From positions 1 through 53,521 of the forward strand of contig JAFGRA010000307.1 in NCBI GenBank assembly GCA_016935415.1: a DNA stretch of 53,521 nucleotides. Direction: 5' to 3'. This stretch comes from Anaerolineales bacterium. GTDB lineage: Bacteria > Chloroflexota > Anaerolineae > Anaerolineales > UBA11579. Position numbers and translations under genes: made by a program. Below the pieces are notes generated by a model, which saw only the letters and a program-made list of their open reading frames with translations, made no database searches and was not told where the DNA came from. Below are positions 10,215 to 20,800 of this stretch, piece after piece. The number at the start of each line of letters is the position of its first letter. The stretch's first letter is position 1.

Positions 10215-11081
10215 TTAATCCTTTACAGGAAAATAGCTGAATCCTGCTGTTCCGTTGCCGGTGTGCACGCCTAAAGCGGGAGATAGTTCGGTGAAGAGTT
10301 CCTCGACAACGGTGAAGCGCTCATCGACCAACAGCTTGATTTTTTCGGCTTCTTCACGCGCCGCGGCGTGCATGTAGGCGATCTTGATCTTGCCCATCTG
10401 CCCAACCGCGGATTCGAGCAGGTCGACCATCGTCTGGTAGGCTTTGCTGCGACTGCGTGCTTTGCCAATTGGGACGATTATCCCGTCTTCCATACTGACA
10501 ATGGGCTTGATACTCAACATCGAACCGAGTAAACTGGTGGCTTTTCCAATCCGGCCGCCCATATAGAGATACTTCAAGGTATCGGCCATTTGCATGAAGC
10601 GCGTTACGGGAATCATGCCTTTAACCTGGTCGACAATGTTGTCCAGGGATTTACCTGCCAACGCTGAGCGCGCGGCTTCGATTGCCATCCAGCCCTGACA
10701 CATGGCTGCATTGACGGTATCAATAACTTCAATGCGTAGATCGGGTAGCCGTCCGATGAATTCTTCTTTTGCCACCAAGGCGGCCTGGTAAGCGCCGCTC
10801 GCTTTCGAGCTGATGTGGATGCTGACGATATTGCGGATATCTTCCAGAGCAAGCTTTTCGTACAACTCGAGGTAGTCGTTGGGGCTGGGGTTGGCGGTTT
10901 TGGGGAATTCGCTTGCTGTGGGCAGCCAGTCGTAAAATTCCTGGCGTTTTATGGTAATTAAATCGCGTAATGCCTCCTGGCCGCGATGTACATAGAAGGC
11001 AACAGTGTGGATGTTGAGCGATTGAATTAAACTCTCTGGGATACAGGCTACGCTTTCGGTGACTACCGCGACTTTGGACAT
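10215..11081 (-). CDS. DegV-family fatty-acid-binding protein
   Basis: MSKVAVVTESVACIPESLIQ, TANPSPNDYLELYE, HISSKASGAYQAA, MGGRIGKATSLLGSMLSIKPI. Confidence 0.93.
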   Translation of the reverse strand: MSKVAVVTESVACIPESLIQSLNIHTVAFYVHRGQEALRDLITIKRQEFYDWLPTASEFPKTANPSPNDYLELYEKLALEDIRNIVSIHISSKASGAYQAALVAKEEFIGRLPDLRIEVIDTVNAAMCQGWMAIEAARSALAGKSLDNIVDQVKGMIPVTRFMQMADTLKYLYMGGRIGKATSLLGSMLSIKPIVSMEDGIIVPIGKARSRSKAYQTMVDLLESAVGQMGKIKIAYMHAAAREEAEKIKLLVDERFTVVEELFTELSPALGVHTGNGTAGFSYFPVKD

Positions 11082-11180
11082 GCTTTCCTCCTCAAGGATG
11101 CATTGGCAAATGCCAAAATAATTTCGTGTTTTCAGTGTACCATTTTTGGAAGTTGAAAGCTGTTAATATTTGCTAAGAGT

Positions 11181-11966
11181 TTAGGGCTTTTCGGGTATGG
11201 TTTCGCCGATGCGTTCTGGATGGGTGTACAGGTTGAACTGTGCCCGGCGAGCGTAGCCGATCAGGGTAATCCCCCAGGCATCGGCGTACTCGATGGAAAG
11301 TGAGGTGGGAGCAGTGCGTGAGACCACAATACTTGCACCAATGCGAACTGTCTTTTGTAGCATTTCAGAACTGATTCGTCCGGTGGTGAGGATAATGCGC
11401 TTATCTGGGGTGATACTCTTTTGGATTATGGTTCCAGCAATTTTGTCGAGCGTATTGTGGCGGCCGATGTCCTCGACGGAAAACAGGATTTCTCTTCCAT
11501 CGCTGATTGCTGAAGAATGCACCCCGCCGGATTTTTTGTAGAGCGGTTGGCTGTCGGATAACGTTGCCATCAGGTTGATGATCGTCTGGGCGGGAATCTT
11601 AGCGCTGTTACTAAATTCGGGATTTTGCGCTTGCATGTTGGATGCAGTAAAACCGCCGGTGCAGCCCGATGTGCGCCGCCATTGACGTGGTTCTTCGACC
11701 GATTTATTCAGCCAAACATCGACATTATCTTCGCGTTTGCAGACGTGCACATCGGCGACTTCTTCTATCGAATCGATGATGCTTTCGTTGTATAGAAAAC
11801 CAAGTGCTAAAGCTTCCAGGTTGAGGGGGGTGCACATGAATGTCAGCCAGACTTTGCCGTTTACGGTAAGCGAGACTGCTTTTTCGATAATCACTTCACT
11901 TTGGATGGGGTCTTGATTGCTGATGTTAACCTTTTTAAAGTGAATCGACTTGGATGCTTGAGTCAT
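11181..11966 (-). CDS. fdhD: Formate dehydrogenase accessory sulfurtransferase FdhD (start moved from 12029 to Met at 11966)
   Basis: RTSGCTGGFT motif, GGVHSSAISDGREILFSVEDIGRHNTLDKIAG, TTGRISSEMLQK. Confidence 0.93.
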   Translation of the reverse strand: MTQASKSIHFKKVNISNQDPIQSEVIIEKAVSLTVNGKVWLTFMCTPLNLEALALGFLYNESIIDSIEEVADVHVCKREDNVDVWLNKSVEEPRQWRRTSGCTGGFTASNMQAQNPEFSNSAKIPAQTIINLMATLSDSQPLYKKSGGVHSSAISDGREILFSVEDIGRHNTLDKIAGTIIQKSITPDKRIILTTGRISSEMLQKTVRIGASIVVSRTAPTSLSIEYADAWGITLIGYARRAQFNLYTHPERIGETIPEKP

Positions 11967-12153
11967 GGAATCTCCAAAATATAGAGTAATAGGGTGAAGC
12001 ATCTGCGCTTTCGAGTATATAGCAGGCACCTTGAGTAGTCAAGTGAGGAGTAGATGAATGTAAGGTTATGAGTAAAGACATTGTGACGTTTGGGGTGTTT
12101 GATTTGTTGCTGCCGCAGATTATAATGAATGATAACAGATTGGAGAATGATCG

Positions 12154-13251
12154 ATGAGTGAATTTGTTTGCAAAGAATCGGGAAAACCTTACCCGCAGGA
12201 AGGTATGCCATATCGCTGCCTGGAATCGGGAGGGTATTATGATCTGACGCGTCCACCTTTCTTTCACCCTAACAGCATCGAACGAGATTTGCCGGGGATG
12301 TGGCGCTATCGCCACGCGTTCGCATTATTCGATGGTGCCCCGGTGGTCAGTCTGGGAGAGGGCGATACGCCCTTGGTTTGGGATGAATATAACGGCGCGG
12401 AAATCGGATTGAAGCTGGAGTCTTTGAATCCCACCGGCTCTTATAAGGATCGGGGAACTGCTGTGTTGGTTAGCCAACTGTTGGCGCGCGGTGTTTCGGA
12501 GGCGGTGGAAGATTCATCTGGGAATGCGGGAGCATCTTTTGCGGCATATGCTGCGCGGGCCGGGATCAAGGCCAGGGTATTCGTGCCGGAGTATGCCTCT
12601 GGACCGAAACAAGCGCAGATCGAAGCCTACGGGGCAGAATTGATTGGTGTACCGGGTGAGCGTGCGTCCGCTACCCAGGCTGCTTTGAAGGAAGTGGAAA
12701 ATGGGGCGGTGTATGCCAGCCATGCCTATTTGCCGTTTGGGCTGCCGGGAATTGCTACAATTGCTTATGAACTCTGGGAGGCGTTGGGCGATAACCCGGT
12801 CACGATCGTGGCCCCGGTGGGACATGGCGGATTGTTGCGCGGGGTCATGTCGGGGTTTGCGGCTTTGCACCAGCAGCATTTGATCCCATATCAACCCTAT
12901 TATGTTGGTGTACAAGCGCGTGCCTGCGCTCCATTATGGGCTGGATTCTGGCAAGGGCCGGAGGTGATGGATATGGTGGAACAAGGTGAATCCCTGGCGG
13001 AGGGTATCTTGATCCGCGAGCCTTCACAGGGGAAAAAATTGTTGGAAAATGTGCGCGATGAGAAAGGGGAATTTGTAGCTGTGGAAGAAGTGGAAATCGC
13101 GGAAGCGCATGTTGCCCTGGCGCATAGGGGCGTTTATGTCGAGCCTACTTCGGCAGTGGTGTGGGCTGCCCTGGAGCAGATCGTTGGTAAGGTGCCGGAA
13201 CCGATCATCGTGATTATGACCGGGGCTGGATTGAAGCAGTCATTGGGATAG
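12154..13251 (+). CDS. Threonine synthase-like PLP-dependent enzyme with degenerate N-terminal zinc-ribbon
   Basis: SLNPTGSYKDRGTAVLVS PLP lysine motif, EDSSGNAGASFAAYAARAG, PVGHGGLLRG. Confidence 0.85.
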   Translation: MSEFVCKESGKPYPQEGMPYRCLESGGYYDLTRPPFFHPNSIERDLPGMWRYRHAFALFDGAPVVSLGEGDTPLVWDEYNGAEIGLKLESLNPTGSYKDRGTAVLVSQLLARGVSEAVEDSSGNAGASFAAYAARAGIKARVFVPEYASGPKQAQIEAYGAELIGVPGERASATQAALKEVENGAVYASHAYLPFGLPGIATIAYELWEALGDNPVTIVAPVGHGGLLRGVMSGFAALHQQHLIPYQPYYVGVQARACAPLWAGFWQGPEVMDMVEQGESLAEGILIREPSQGKKLLENVRDEKGEFVAVEEVEIAEAHVALAHRGVYVEPTSAVVWAALEQIVGKVPEPIIVIMTGAGLKQSLG

Positions 13252-13269
13252 CTTGCCAACAGAATAATG

Positions 13270-13308
13270 ATTAAAACGAGGCTCCTGGGCAGGAAGCCTC
13301 GTTTTAAT
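13270..13308 (+). terminator. Intrinsic terminator
   Basis: ATTAAAACGAGGCT ... AGCCTCGTTTTAAT, 14-bp perfect stem. Confidence 0.85.
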
Positions 13309-13409
13309 GTGAGGTTTTGTGATGCTCATAATGAGGGCGCCCTATTTGACCGGGTTTAAGGTAGAATCGGAAAGTTGCTTCTATTGGCGAGAAATTCCTG
13401 ATTTGAGAG

Positions 13410-14081
13410 GTGTTTAAAGTGTACGCAAGTGAATATCAGTTAAGACAAGAACTCATCCGCGTGACGCGTATTGTTACTGAACAGGGATTGGTGTGCTCAA
13501 GCGATGGCAATATTTCGATGCGGCTGGATGATAATCATTTCCTGATGACGCCTACGGGGCTTTACAAGATGGGGATGGCGACGGAAGATCCGATTGTGGT
13601 GAACTGGGAAGGTGGAGTTGTCAAGGGTAAGCCGGGTTACCAGCCAACCTCGGAATTTAAAATGCACCTGGAGGTATATCGCCAACGCCCAGATCTGAAC
13701 GCGGTACTGCACGCCCATCCGCCGTACTGCATCGCGTTAACGGTTGCTAATATTCCATTTCCAACTATGCTGGTTCCAGAGGTGCTGATGGCAATTGGCG
13801 AGGTGCCTACTGCGCCGTACGCTCGACCGGGTACGGCGGATTTGGTATCGAGTGTGAGCGATCTGATCGTCGATCACGATTCAATCCTGTTGAGTCATCA
13901 CGGTAGCGTAAACGCCAGCGAAACCCTGGAAGGCGCGCTGATCGCGTTGGAACGTATGGAACATACCGCCAAGATTTATTACCTGGCAAGCTCAATGGGT
14001 GAGTTGGTGCCGCTCCCGGCAGACGAAATCCAGGCGTTGAAAACTATGGGCGAAACGCGGCGCGATAAGGCTGCTATCTGA
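13410..14081 (+). CDS. Class II aldolase/adducin family protein
   Basis: SSDGNISMRLDDNHFLMTPTG, AVLHAHPPYCIAL, LLSHHGSVNASETLEGA. Confidence 0.9.
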   Translation: MFKVYASEYQLRQELIRVTRIVTEQGLVCSSDGNISMRLDDNHFLMTPTGLYKMGMATEDPIVVNWEGGVVKGKPGYQPTSEFKMHLEVYRQRPDLNAVLHAHPPYCIALTVANIPFPTMLVPEVLMAIGEVPTAPYARPGTADLVSSVSDLIVDHDSILLSHHGSVNASETLEGALIALERMEHTAKIYYLASSMGELVPLPADEIQALKTMGETRRDKAAI

Positions 14082-14096
14082 CTTCTGCACTTGCCG

Positions 14097-14891
14097 CTAG
14101 GCGACAACTTTTAGCCAGCCGCCATCCACGTAATAGGTTGCACCCACGCAGTAGCTGGCGCGCGGCGAACACAAAAAGACGAAGAAGTCGGCCAATTCTT
14201 CGGGAGTACCGAAGCGCCCGATGGGGGTGTTCTCTTTGGCGATGTTATCCAGGTAATCCTGGTAGGTCTGACCGGTGCCTTCGGTTAATTGGGTGGCAGT
14301 TTTGATCCAATCGGGAGTCAGGATCAGGCCGGGGTTGATGCAGTTGACGCGGATGCCATCGGGTATGAATTCTTCTGACATGCATTTGGACAGCATCATC
14401 AGGGCGGATTTGGTGACATTGTAGATCGGTTCGTAATCCAAGGGCTGCTTGGCGCAGATCGAGGCGTTGTTGAGGATCACGCCGCCACCGCGTTTGTGCA
14501 TTGCCGGCACCAGGGCGCGTGCCAGCCGGACGGCAGCCATCACGTGTAAATCCCAATAGTATTGCCATTTATCATCGGGCGCATCCATGATCTTCTCATT
14601 GCTGCCGGTTCCAGCATTGTTGATCAGGATGTCCGCGCCGCCGAAGTTTTCCGCTACCTGTTGGACAAACGCGGCAACTTCGTGTACGTTAGTGACGTCG
14701 ACGCTTGCGCCAAGTGCCTGCACGCCGTTGGTGGATGCGATTTCCGCGGCGACAGCTTTCACCCGGTCCGCATCGCGGGCGCATAAGGCTAAATGTACGC
14801 CTTCCGCGGCCAGCCCTTTTGCGACGGCTAATCCGATGCCTACACTGCCACCCGTGATCACGGCGACTTTATCTTTTAATTCCAATTCCAT
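14097..14891 (-). CDS. SDR-family oxidoreductase
   Basis: VITGGSVGIGLAVAKGLA, NNAGTG, YNVTKSALMMLSK, YYVDGGW. Confidence 0.92.
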   Translation of the reverse strand: MELELKDKVAVITGGSVGIGLAVAKGLAAEGVHLALCARDADRVKAVAAEIASTNGVQALGASVDVTNVHEVAAFVQQVAENFGGADILINNAGTGSNEKIMDAPDDKWQYYWDLHVMAAVRLARALVPAMHKRGGGVILNNASICAKQPLDYEPIYNVTKSALMMLSKCMSEEFIPDGIRVNCINPGLILTPDWIKTATQLTEGTGQTYQDYLDNIAKENTPIGRFGTPEELADFFVFLCSPRASYCVGATYYVDGGWLKVVA

Positions 14892-15087
14892 TTCGCTTCC
14901 TCCAGGTCGATAGCGTTTGAGAGTATAAGGCTATTATAGTTGTGGTTGGGAAAATGCGAATCAATCGAAGCCATAGATAATTTTTACCGGCTAAAAACAA
15001 GATTGATAGTTTTTGATACCAAAGTTTAGCTATGATATAATTAATTGTGAAAAAAGTTACAAATGATCCCAGCATTGGAGCCTCGGA

Positions 15088-15621
15088 ATGTTGAAGTTTT
15101 CATGGCAAGAGGAATTGTGTCAAACATTGCAGTATCTGGAACGTGAAATCGGGCGTGCGCCACGCGTATGTGTGATTGGTACGGGCAGTGAAATGCGCGG
15201 CGATGATATCGCCGGATTGGATGTGGCCCGAGGGTTGTTGCATTGTCTTTGTGAGCATCCCGATACACCTTTTATGGTCATTGATGCCGGCGCGCAACCG
15301 GAAGATCATCTGAATAAGATTCGTGAATTCGATCCCGATTTTATTTTAATGGTCGATGCAGCTGACTTCCATGCCGAGCCTGGCAAGGTCAGTTGGGTTT
15401 CCTGGGAGACAGGACGCGGGTTTGATGCTACGCCACATACGCCGCGCACGGTCACCTTTGCACGTTACTTACATGAAGAAGTTAGCTGCCCGGTGGCATT
15501 GATCGCTATTCAACCTGAGCGTGTCAACTATAATCCCCCCTTGTCAAAACCGGTCTGGTTGGCGGTTGACCAGGTTGTGCACGGCATTGAGAAAGCCGTC
15601 CGGCCGATTGTCACTGCTTAG
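15088..15621 (+). CDS. Hydrogenase maturation endopeptidase (HycI-like)
   Basis: VIGTGSEMRGDDIAGLDVARGL, PDFILMVDAADFHAEPG, AIQPERVNYNPPLS. Confidence 0.85.
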   Translation: MLKFSWQEELCQTLQYLEREIGRAPRVCVIGTGSEMRGDDIAGLDVARGLLHCLCEHPDTPFMVIDAGAQPEDHLNKIREFDPDFILMVDAADFHAEPGKVSWVSWETGRGFDATPHTPRTVTFARYLHEEVSCPVALIAIQPERVNYNPPLSKPVWLAVDQVVHGIEKAVRPIVTA

Positions 15622-17600
15622 TCGATAAAAGCCGACGCTTTCCGATTATCTCTTTCCCAATCAAGGCGCGACCAGTTTGCGTCTTTTTTTATTTCAACAA
15701 CCTGCGCCGGGAAATCGACCTGAGTATAGAGGTTATCGTAACGAGGAAATTCGTGCGTGCGGATTTCCTCTTTGTTTAACAGGTATGGCCCTTTCCAGCC
15801 AAATTCGAGGCGACCCTGAGCAGGGGATTGATAGCTGACGCGTAGCCCGTTGAATGATAAGGGGGCAGCGCAAATCGTTTTAACGAATGTCGAGAAATTT
15901 CCGTTTTCCTGTTGGGAACCGAGTTCGCAAATCCAGATATTTTGCTGCCCTTCGGCAATGATTTCCCGGTTATTATCCTCGCCCGCGGCTTGCTGCCAGG
16001 TATAAGGCCGCCGTGAATGCAAGGCCAGATAGCTGGTATCTTTGTGCGCGAAAATCCATCCTTTACGCTCGATAACTTCATCGAACTGATCTCTGGGCAG
16101 CCAGGCGTGTGTAAAGAATAATTGGTTGGTGACGTATAGACCGGGCGCGCGACTGAGATTGTAGATTGCAATGAGGACATTCTTGTGTTGGACGACACGG
16201 GGCAGTGTACCTGAACCCGTCCAGTAGTTGGGGGTTGGGCCATCCCGGCGCGGCGGATGGGTGGTAAAGCAGACCGCGTCTGGACCGAGGGTGGCCTGCC
16301 AGATATGCTGCTGGTCGCCGCCATAGCCGGGGCGATAATGCAGGGCGCTGCTTAGCATGTAGTCCGAGGTGCGGTAGGTGTAGATGTTGACTTCCTCGCG
16401 CGTATTGCGGCAAACGTCGCGTTCGAGCAGGCGCGCCAGCCAGGGTAAGAGGTCGAAGCGGCGAATTGTGTCGATCAGACGTTTATGATTGGCAAAATCT
16501 TTGAAGAATGCGTTTTCCCACCAGTTAAATTCGTCGAACATGCGCATGGTCAGGTTGGCGGTGTGTGGGTGCAGGTAGGCTTCCAGACTGAGCAAGACCA
16601 TGCCGTCTTCGAGGTTGTCGAATTTCAGTCCCCAACGTTTCGCTTCAGACACTTTGATGCCCATGCGCTGGCGGTTTTCGAAGGTGGCGGGTGTATTGGC
16701 GATGTCGAAGATCACCTGTGGCAGGCGGTAGTTTTCGCTCATCGCAAACAGCACCACGCTCATGTTGTCGTAGCCGGAAAATACACCAGTTCCAAATAAC
16801 AGCTTGGCGATGTCCGTGGTGCCTTCCAAGCGCGCCCATTTCTTATATTCTTCGTAACTGCGGCCATGTGTGCTGCCGAATACGCCTTTGAAACTGTTGA
16901 GCGCCATGTCGAAAAGTAGCAGGTCGACGATCATTTTCGCGCGTTGGCGGAGTTCTTCGTCGGCGGCGAAGTCCAGCAAGTTGAGCAGGGCAGCGAGGTC
17001 TTTGTCGTAATACACGTTGGAAAGCCATTCGCTGAAACCGGTTTTGAAGCGCAAATCCAGCCAGCGCAGGATGCGCGGACGACTGAGTTCTATTTTTTGC
17101 CTGCCGGTGTGGCCGGTGTTCGAAAAGACTTCATCTGGGTACATCTGGCCAACCAGGTAGGCGGCGGTAGCGAATAGAATCTGGTGGTTTTCTGTCCAGG
17201 TACACATGTCATCGCGTCCTGGCTCATCAGGCCAGTATTTGAAGCCTAAGATAGCTGTTTTGGCGTGCTCGCGTAATTCCTGGCTGAAATGTTCCGGAAT
17301 CTGGTAAAGCATGCGGATGATGGCGTGTAGGGCGAAATCGGCGCAGTCGGCACGGGCTTCGATGAACTCGGTCAGCGTTTCGTGGATGATACCTTCGTGG
17401 GGCGTGCCACCGGCGGCAGCACGGGCGACTTCGTAGTAGGCGCGCTTGCTGTTGTGTTCTGGAGCGGGATTATGCAGGATGTGTTGCCAGAAGGCCTCTC
17501 GGCGTTGCTCGAAGCTGGGCGCGAAAACGGTTGTCGAATACGTGTCGGGAGTTTCTTGTTTGGGATAATTGGCGGGTGGGTAGGTCGGATGATCGCTCAA
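15618..17600 (-). CDS. Conserved-looking hypothetical protein, 660 aa; possibly alpha/alpha-toroid or heparinase-like fold
   Basis: Long intact ORF with family-like motifs (DDMCTWTENHQILFATAAYL, YRPGYGGDQQHIWQATLGPDAVCFTTHPP); fold call is inference. Confidence 0.65.
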   Translation of the reverse strand: MSDHPTYPPANYPKQETPDTYSTTVFAPSFEQRREAFWQHILHNPAPEHNSKRAYYEVARAAAGGTPHEGIIHETLTEFIEARADCADFALHAIIRMLYQIPEHFSQELREHAKTAILGFKYWPDEPGRDDMCTWTENHQILFATAAYLVGQMYPDEVFSNTGHTGRQKIELSRPRILRWLDLRFKTGFSEWLSNVYYDKDLAALLNLLDFAADEELRQRAKMIVDLLLFDMALNSFKGVFGSTHGRSYEEYKKWARLEGTTDIAKLLFGTGVFSGYDNMSVVLFAMSENYRLPQVIFDIANTPATFENRQRMGIKVSEAKRWGLKFDNLEDGMVLLSLEAYLHPHTANLTMRMFDEFNWWENAFFKDFANHKRLIDTIRRFDLLPWLARLLERDVCRNTREEVNIYTYRTSDYMLSSALHYRPGYGGDQQHIWQATLGPDAVCFTTHPPRRDGPTPNYWTGSGTLPRVVQHKNVLIAIYNLSRAPGLYVTNQLFFTHAWLPRDQFDEVIERKGWIFAHKDTSYLALHSRRPYTWQQAAGEDNNREIIAEGQQNIWICELGSQQENGNFSTFVKTICAAPLSFNGLRVSYQSPAQGRLEFGWKGPYLLNKEEIRTHEFPRYDNLYTQVDFPAQVVEIKKDANWSRLDWERDNRKASAFID

Positions 17601-17690
17601 GGTGCGGCTCCATTTGATGACAAAAAGAGGCTGTGTGGGCTACATAAAAATCATACTCGATTTTTGCTGGTTGGCAAGCACCAGGGAATA

Positions 17691-17733
17691 AACGCCCTGT
17701 ATTTTCAAGCACTCAGGTGCTTTTCCGGGCGTT
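17691..17733. repeat. Nested perfect inverted repeat in a divergent intergenic region
   Basis: AACGCCC ... AAGCAC-TCAG-GTGCTT ... GGGCGTT. Confidence 0.7.
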
Positions 17734-17841
17734 CTTGGATGTGAACTGGATAGGCTGAAATCGTATATAATGGTTATTGGGTCGGTATGGTTTCGAAAAT
17801 TTGTTTTGCGTAATCCAACACGATCATGACCCAGAGGGTGT

Positions 17842-20800
17842 ATGCCTTGTCCGAAATGCAACCATTTAGAATATCAAGCGAATAAGCCCTGTCCTAACTG
17901 CAACTTCAGTGGGGATACAGATCAAATCGTCGAATTGACCCACATAAAGTGGATGCTGCGTGAAATCTATTCCTGGGAGCCAAATGAACTGCAAGCAGCA
18001 GAGCGGAGCGCGTTGGTATCCCGGTATACGACGCGCCTGCGAGAGCTTGAAATCCAATTGGGGTTGCGTGCCCGGCCTTTTGCGGCCGAAGAGGCGCCAC
18101 AGCGTTGGCAGGAATTGATCCGGCTGGAAGCATTTTTTAATTTGCTGACTACCTGGCAAAACGCCCACGCCCTGGATGCCAAATCCTCGCAAGCTTTACG
18201 GGGCGATATCTGGGCGCAGATCAAGGATTTGCGGAAGCGGTTGGAAGACTTCGAACGCCCGAAGTACCCAGAAACACAACAGGAGCAGCTTGAAGTCAAC
18301 ATTTTCCTGTTGGAGCAAATCCAACTGTACCAGGATGAGGGGAAACTCCATTTCCTGGATAGTAAAGTGTTGTCCGACCTGCATCAACAAAAGAAGGAAT
18401 TAGAGATCGCGCTGGGCTTGCAGTCTACGCCGGAAGAGAGCGGGGATAGTGTAGAAGAAATTGAAGTAGAGGCGCAGCCGGAACAAGTATATGAAGTCCC
18501 GGAAATAGCCGATATCATTCCGCCTCCGCCCAAGCTGCCGCTGCGCGAGCGCATTATGCGCTCGATGTTGTCCGAGCGAACGCTTCAAGCTGTGCTTTTC
18601 CTGGGTATCTTTTTGCTGTTCTCTGCGGCGCTTTCCTTTGTGATTTGGGGCTGGCAAAATTTTTCGGCAGCCGTACGGGTAGCAATCCCTATTGCCTTTA
18701 CGCTGGTATTCTTCCTGATTGGTTGGTACGTGCGCGAGAAAACACCGCTCAGTCGATCGGGGGTAGCGATCGAGGCGATTGCGGCGTTGTTGATCCCGAT
18801 TGACTTTTATACGGTTTATGCCAATTACGGTAACCCGCCGGATTATTGGTCTGAATTCTGGCTGTTGACTTCTGTTTTATGCTTGGGAGCCTATATACTT
18901 TTGACGTTGAACATCCAGAGTGAGTTCTTTGGGTATCTGGTGGTCACTGCGGCAGGCAGTGTGGTGCTTTCCACGATTGAAATCTTCGATCTGTCGCGCG
19001 ATTGGTATCCAGCCGGACTTTCGGTGTTGGCGGTGGTAGCATTGGTTATTGCCACGCTGCTCTCGCGGCGCCCAGAGCCGGGAGAGATGGATATATTTGC
19101 TGCCCCCTTCCGCTATATGGCGTTGCTGATCCCTGGTATCTTGATGCCGCTGACGCTGGGATGGCGTATGATCGACCGCAGTACATACGATTCATTGCAT
19201 TATGCAATGACGGCCAGTTGGCTGTTGGGTAGCTTGATCTTTGGTTGGGGGGCAATTTACCATCGCAGCCGCAGCCTGGGCTTGCTGGCCCCTACCGCAT
19301 TACCGATCTCGATCTATATGCTGCAGGGGGCGATCTTCGACGCCATCGGGACAAATCTGGCCTGGCAGGCTTTCGGAATCGCGCTGATCGTGCCGTATTA
19401 CTTCTATTCTGGGTGGTACCTATCCCAAAAAGATGATGCTGTGTTCCAAGGACATGGGCGGGTATTGAACGTGTGGGGGACGGTTTTGCTGATCGTGATG
19501 CCGTTTTGGGCGCTCACCGATCTGCGCAGCGGGGCAGCGGCGGCGAGCACACATGCAGTGCTGGCGGGGGCAGCAATCTTGGCCGCGGGGTTGTGGCAAC
19601 GCCCGCGGTATCTTTACGTGGCTTCGGTATTGGCTGCCAGTGCAACCAGCTTTTTTGTCAGCGAAATTGGGTTTACAACCAGTGAGGTGAGCGTTGGTTG
19701 GGCGTCCCTGGCGATACTACACGTTGTGACTGCTTTTTGGCTCGGCCGGACACATTTTAATGCAGGGAAACGCTTTATCACGCCGCTCGTGCGCGCCGGT
19801 TATGCGATCTCACTGCTGGCAATCCTGCTGGCGCTTGTGCAATATGATGGACAATTGCTATCGTATTCACTGGGGAACTGGATTCTGTTGACGATCTGGG
19901 GAGCTAGACTGGCCTATCTAAACGCTCCTGGATTTGCGACTGAGAAAGAGCGCTACCGCACGCGCTTCCACTGGCTTGCGGCGTTGGCTATGCCTTTCTG
20001 GTTGTGGGTAATTATCAACAACCAGCAGCCTGCTGATGAAGTCCTGCCGCTGGCATTGACCGGTTTAGCCTGGGGAATGGCGTTGGTCAGTTATCGTCTC
20101 AAAAAATTCGATCGGGCTTTCCATTTGCCCTGGTACTTGACTGGCTTGGTGGTTAATCATATTGCTGTGTTGGTAGCGATCGGAACACTCGGTTTCAGCT
20201 ATACGCTATCCTTCGTGGTGCTGGCGCTGGGCGGGTTGTTTTTGACGGATGCTTTTGCCGTTCACGTTTCGCGAGAACTTTTTCCGGGCGGATTGGTTGG
20301 CGTCGTCGGGCTAATCCTTTTGATGCATGAATTCGAATTGACGCGGGAAGAAATTGCCTTTGGTATCGGTGTGTTGGTAACGGTGTACTTCCTGTCCGGG
20401 TTGTTGATCGAACGCCTTAAGTCGCAAGTCTTCACGGGAGAGTTCTTAGTTCCTCTGTATGCCAGCGCGCATCTCTTGACTTTGGTCATATTGTTGATCC
20501 TTTATAGCCGTCCTCTCGATCAGTTTGTTTTCCGTGGCGAGTGGACGGATGCGATGCGTTTGTGGGGAGCGGGGACGCAGTTGGTATTGGGGATTATGTA
20601 TGGCTTTTTTGCCTGGGGTAAATATAAAGAAGTTTGGGGGCACGTTGCAGCCTGGTTGGGGGCAGCCGGAGGCGGATTCATCGCCATTATTCTGAGCAGC
20701 GGTAGCGGGCGTTCGGCGGTGATAGCTGCCGTTGTGGCAATCGTTTATGTGTTGGCGGAACGAGGACTGCATCATGGACGCCGCTTGCTGCGATTATCTG

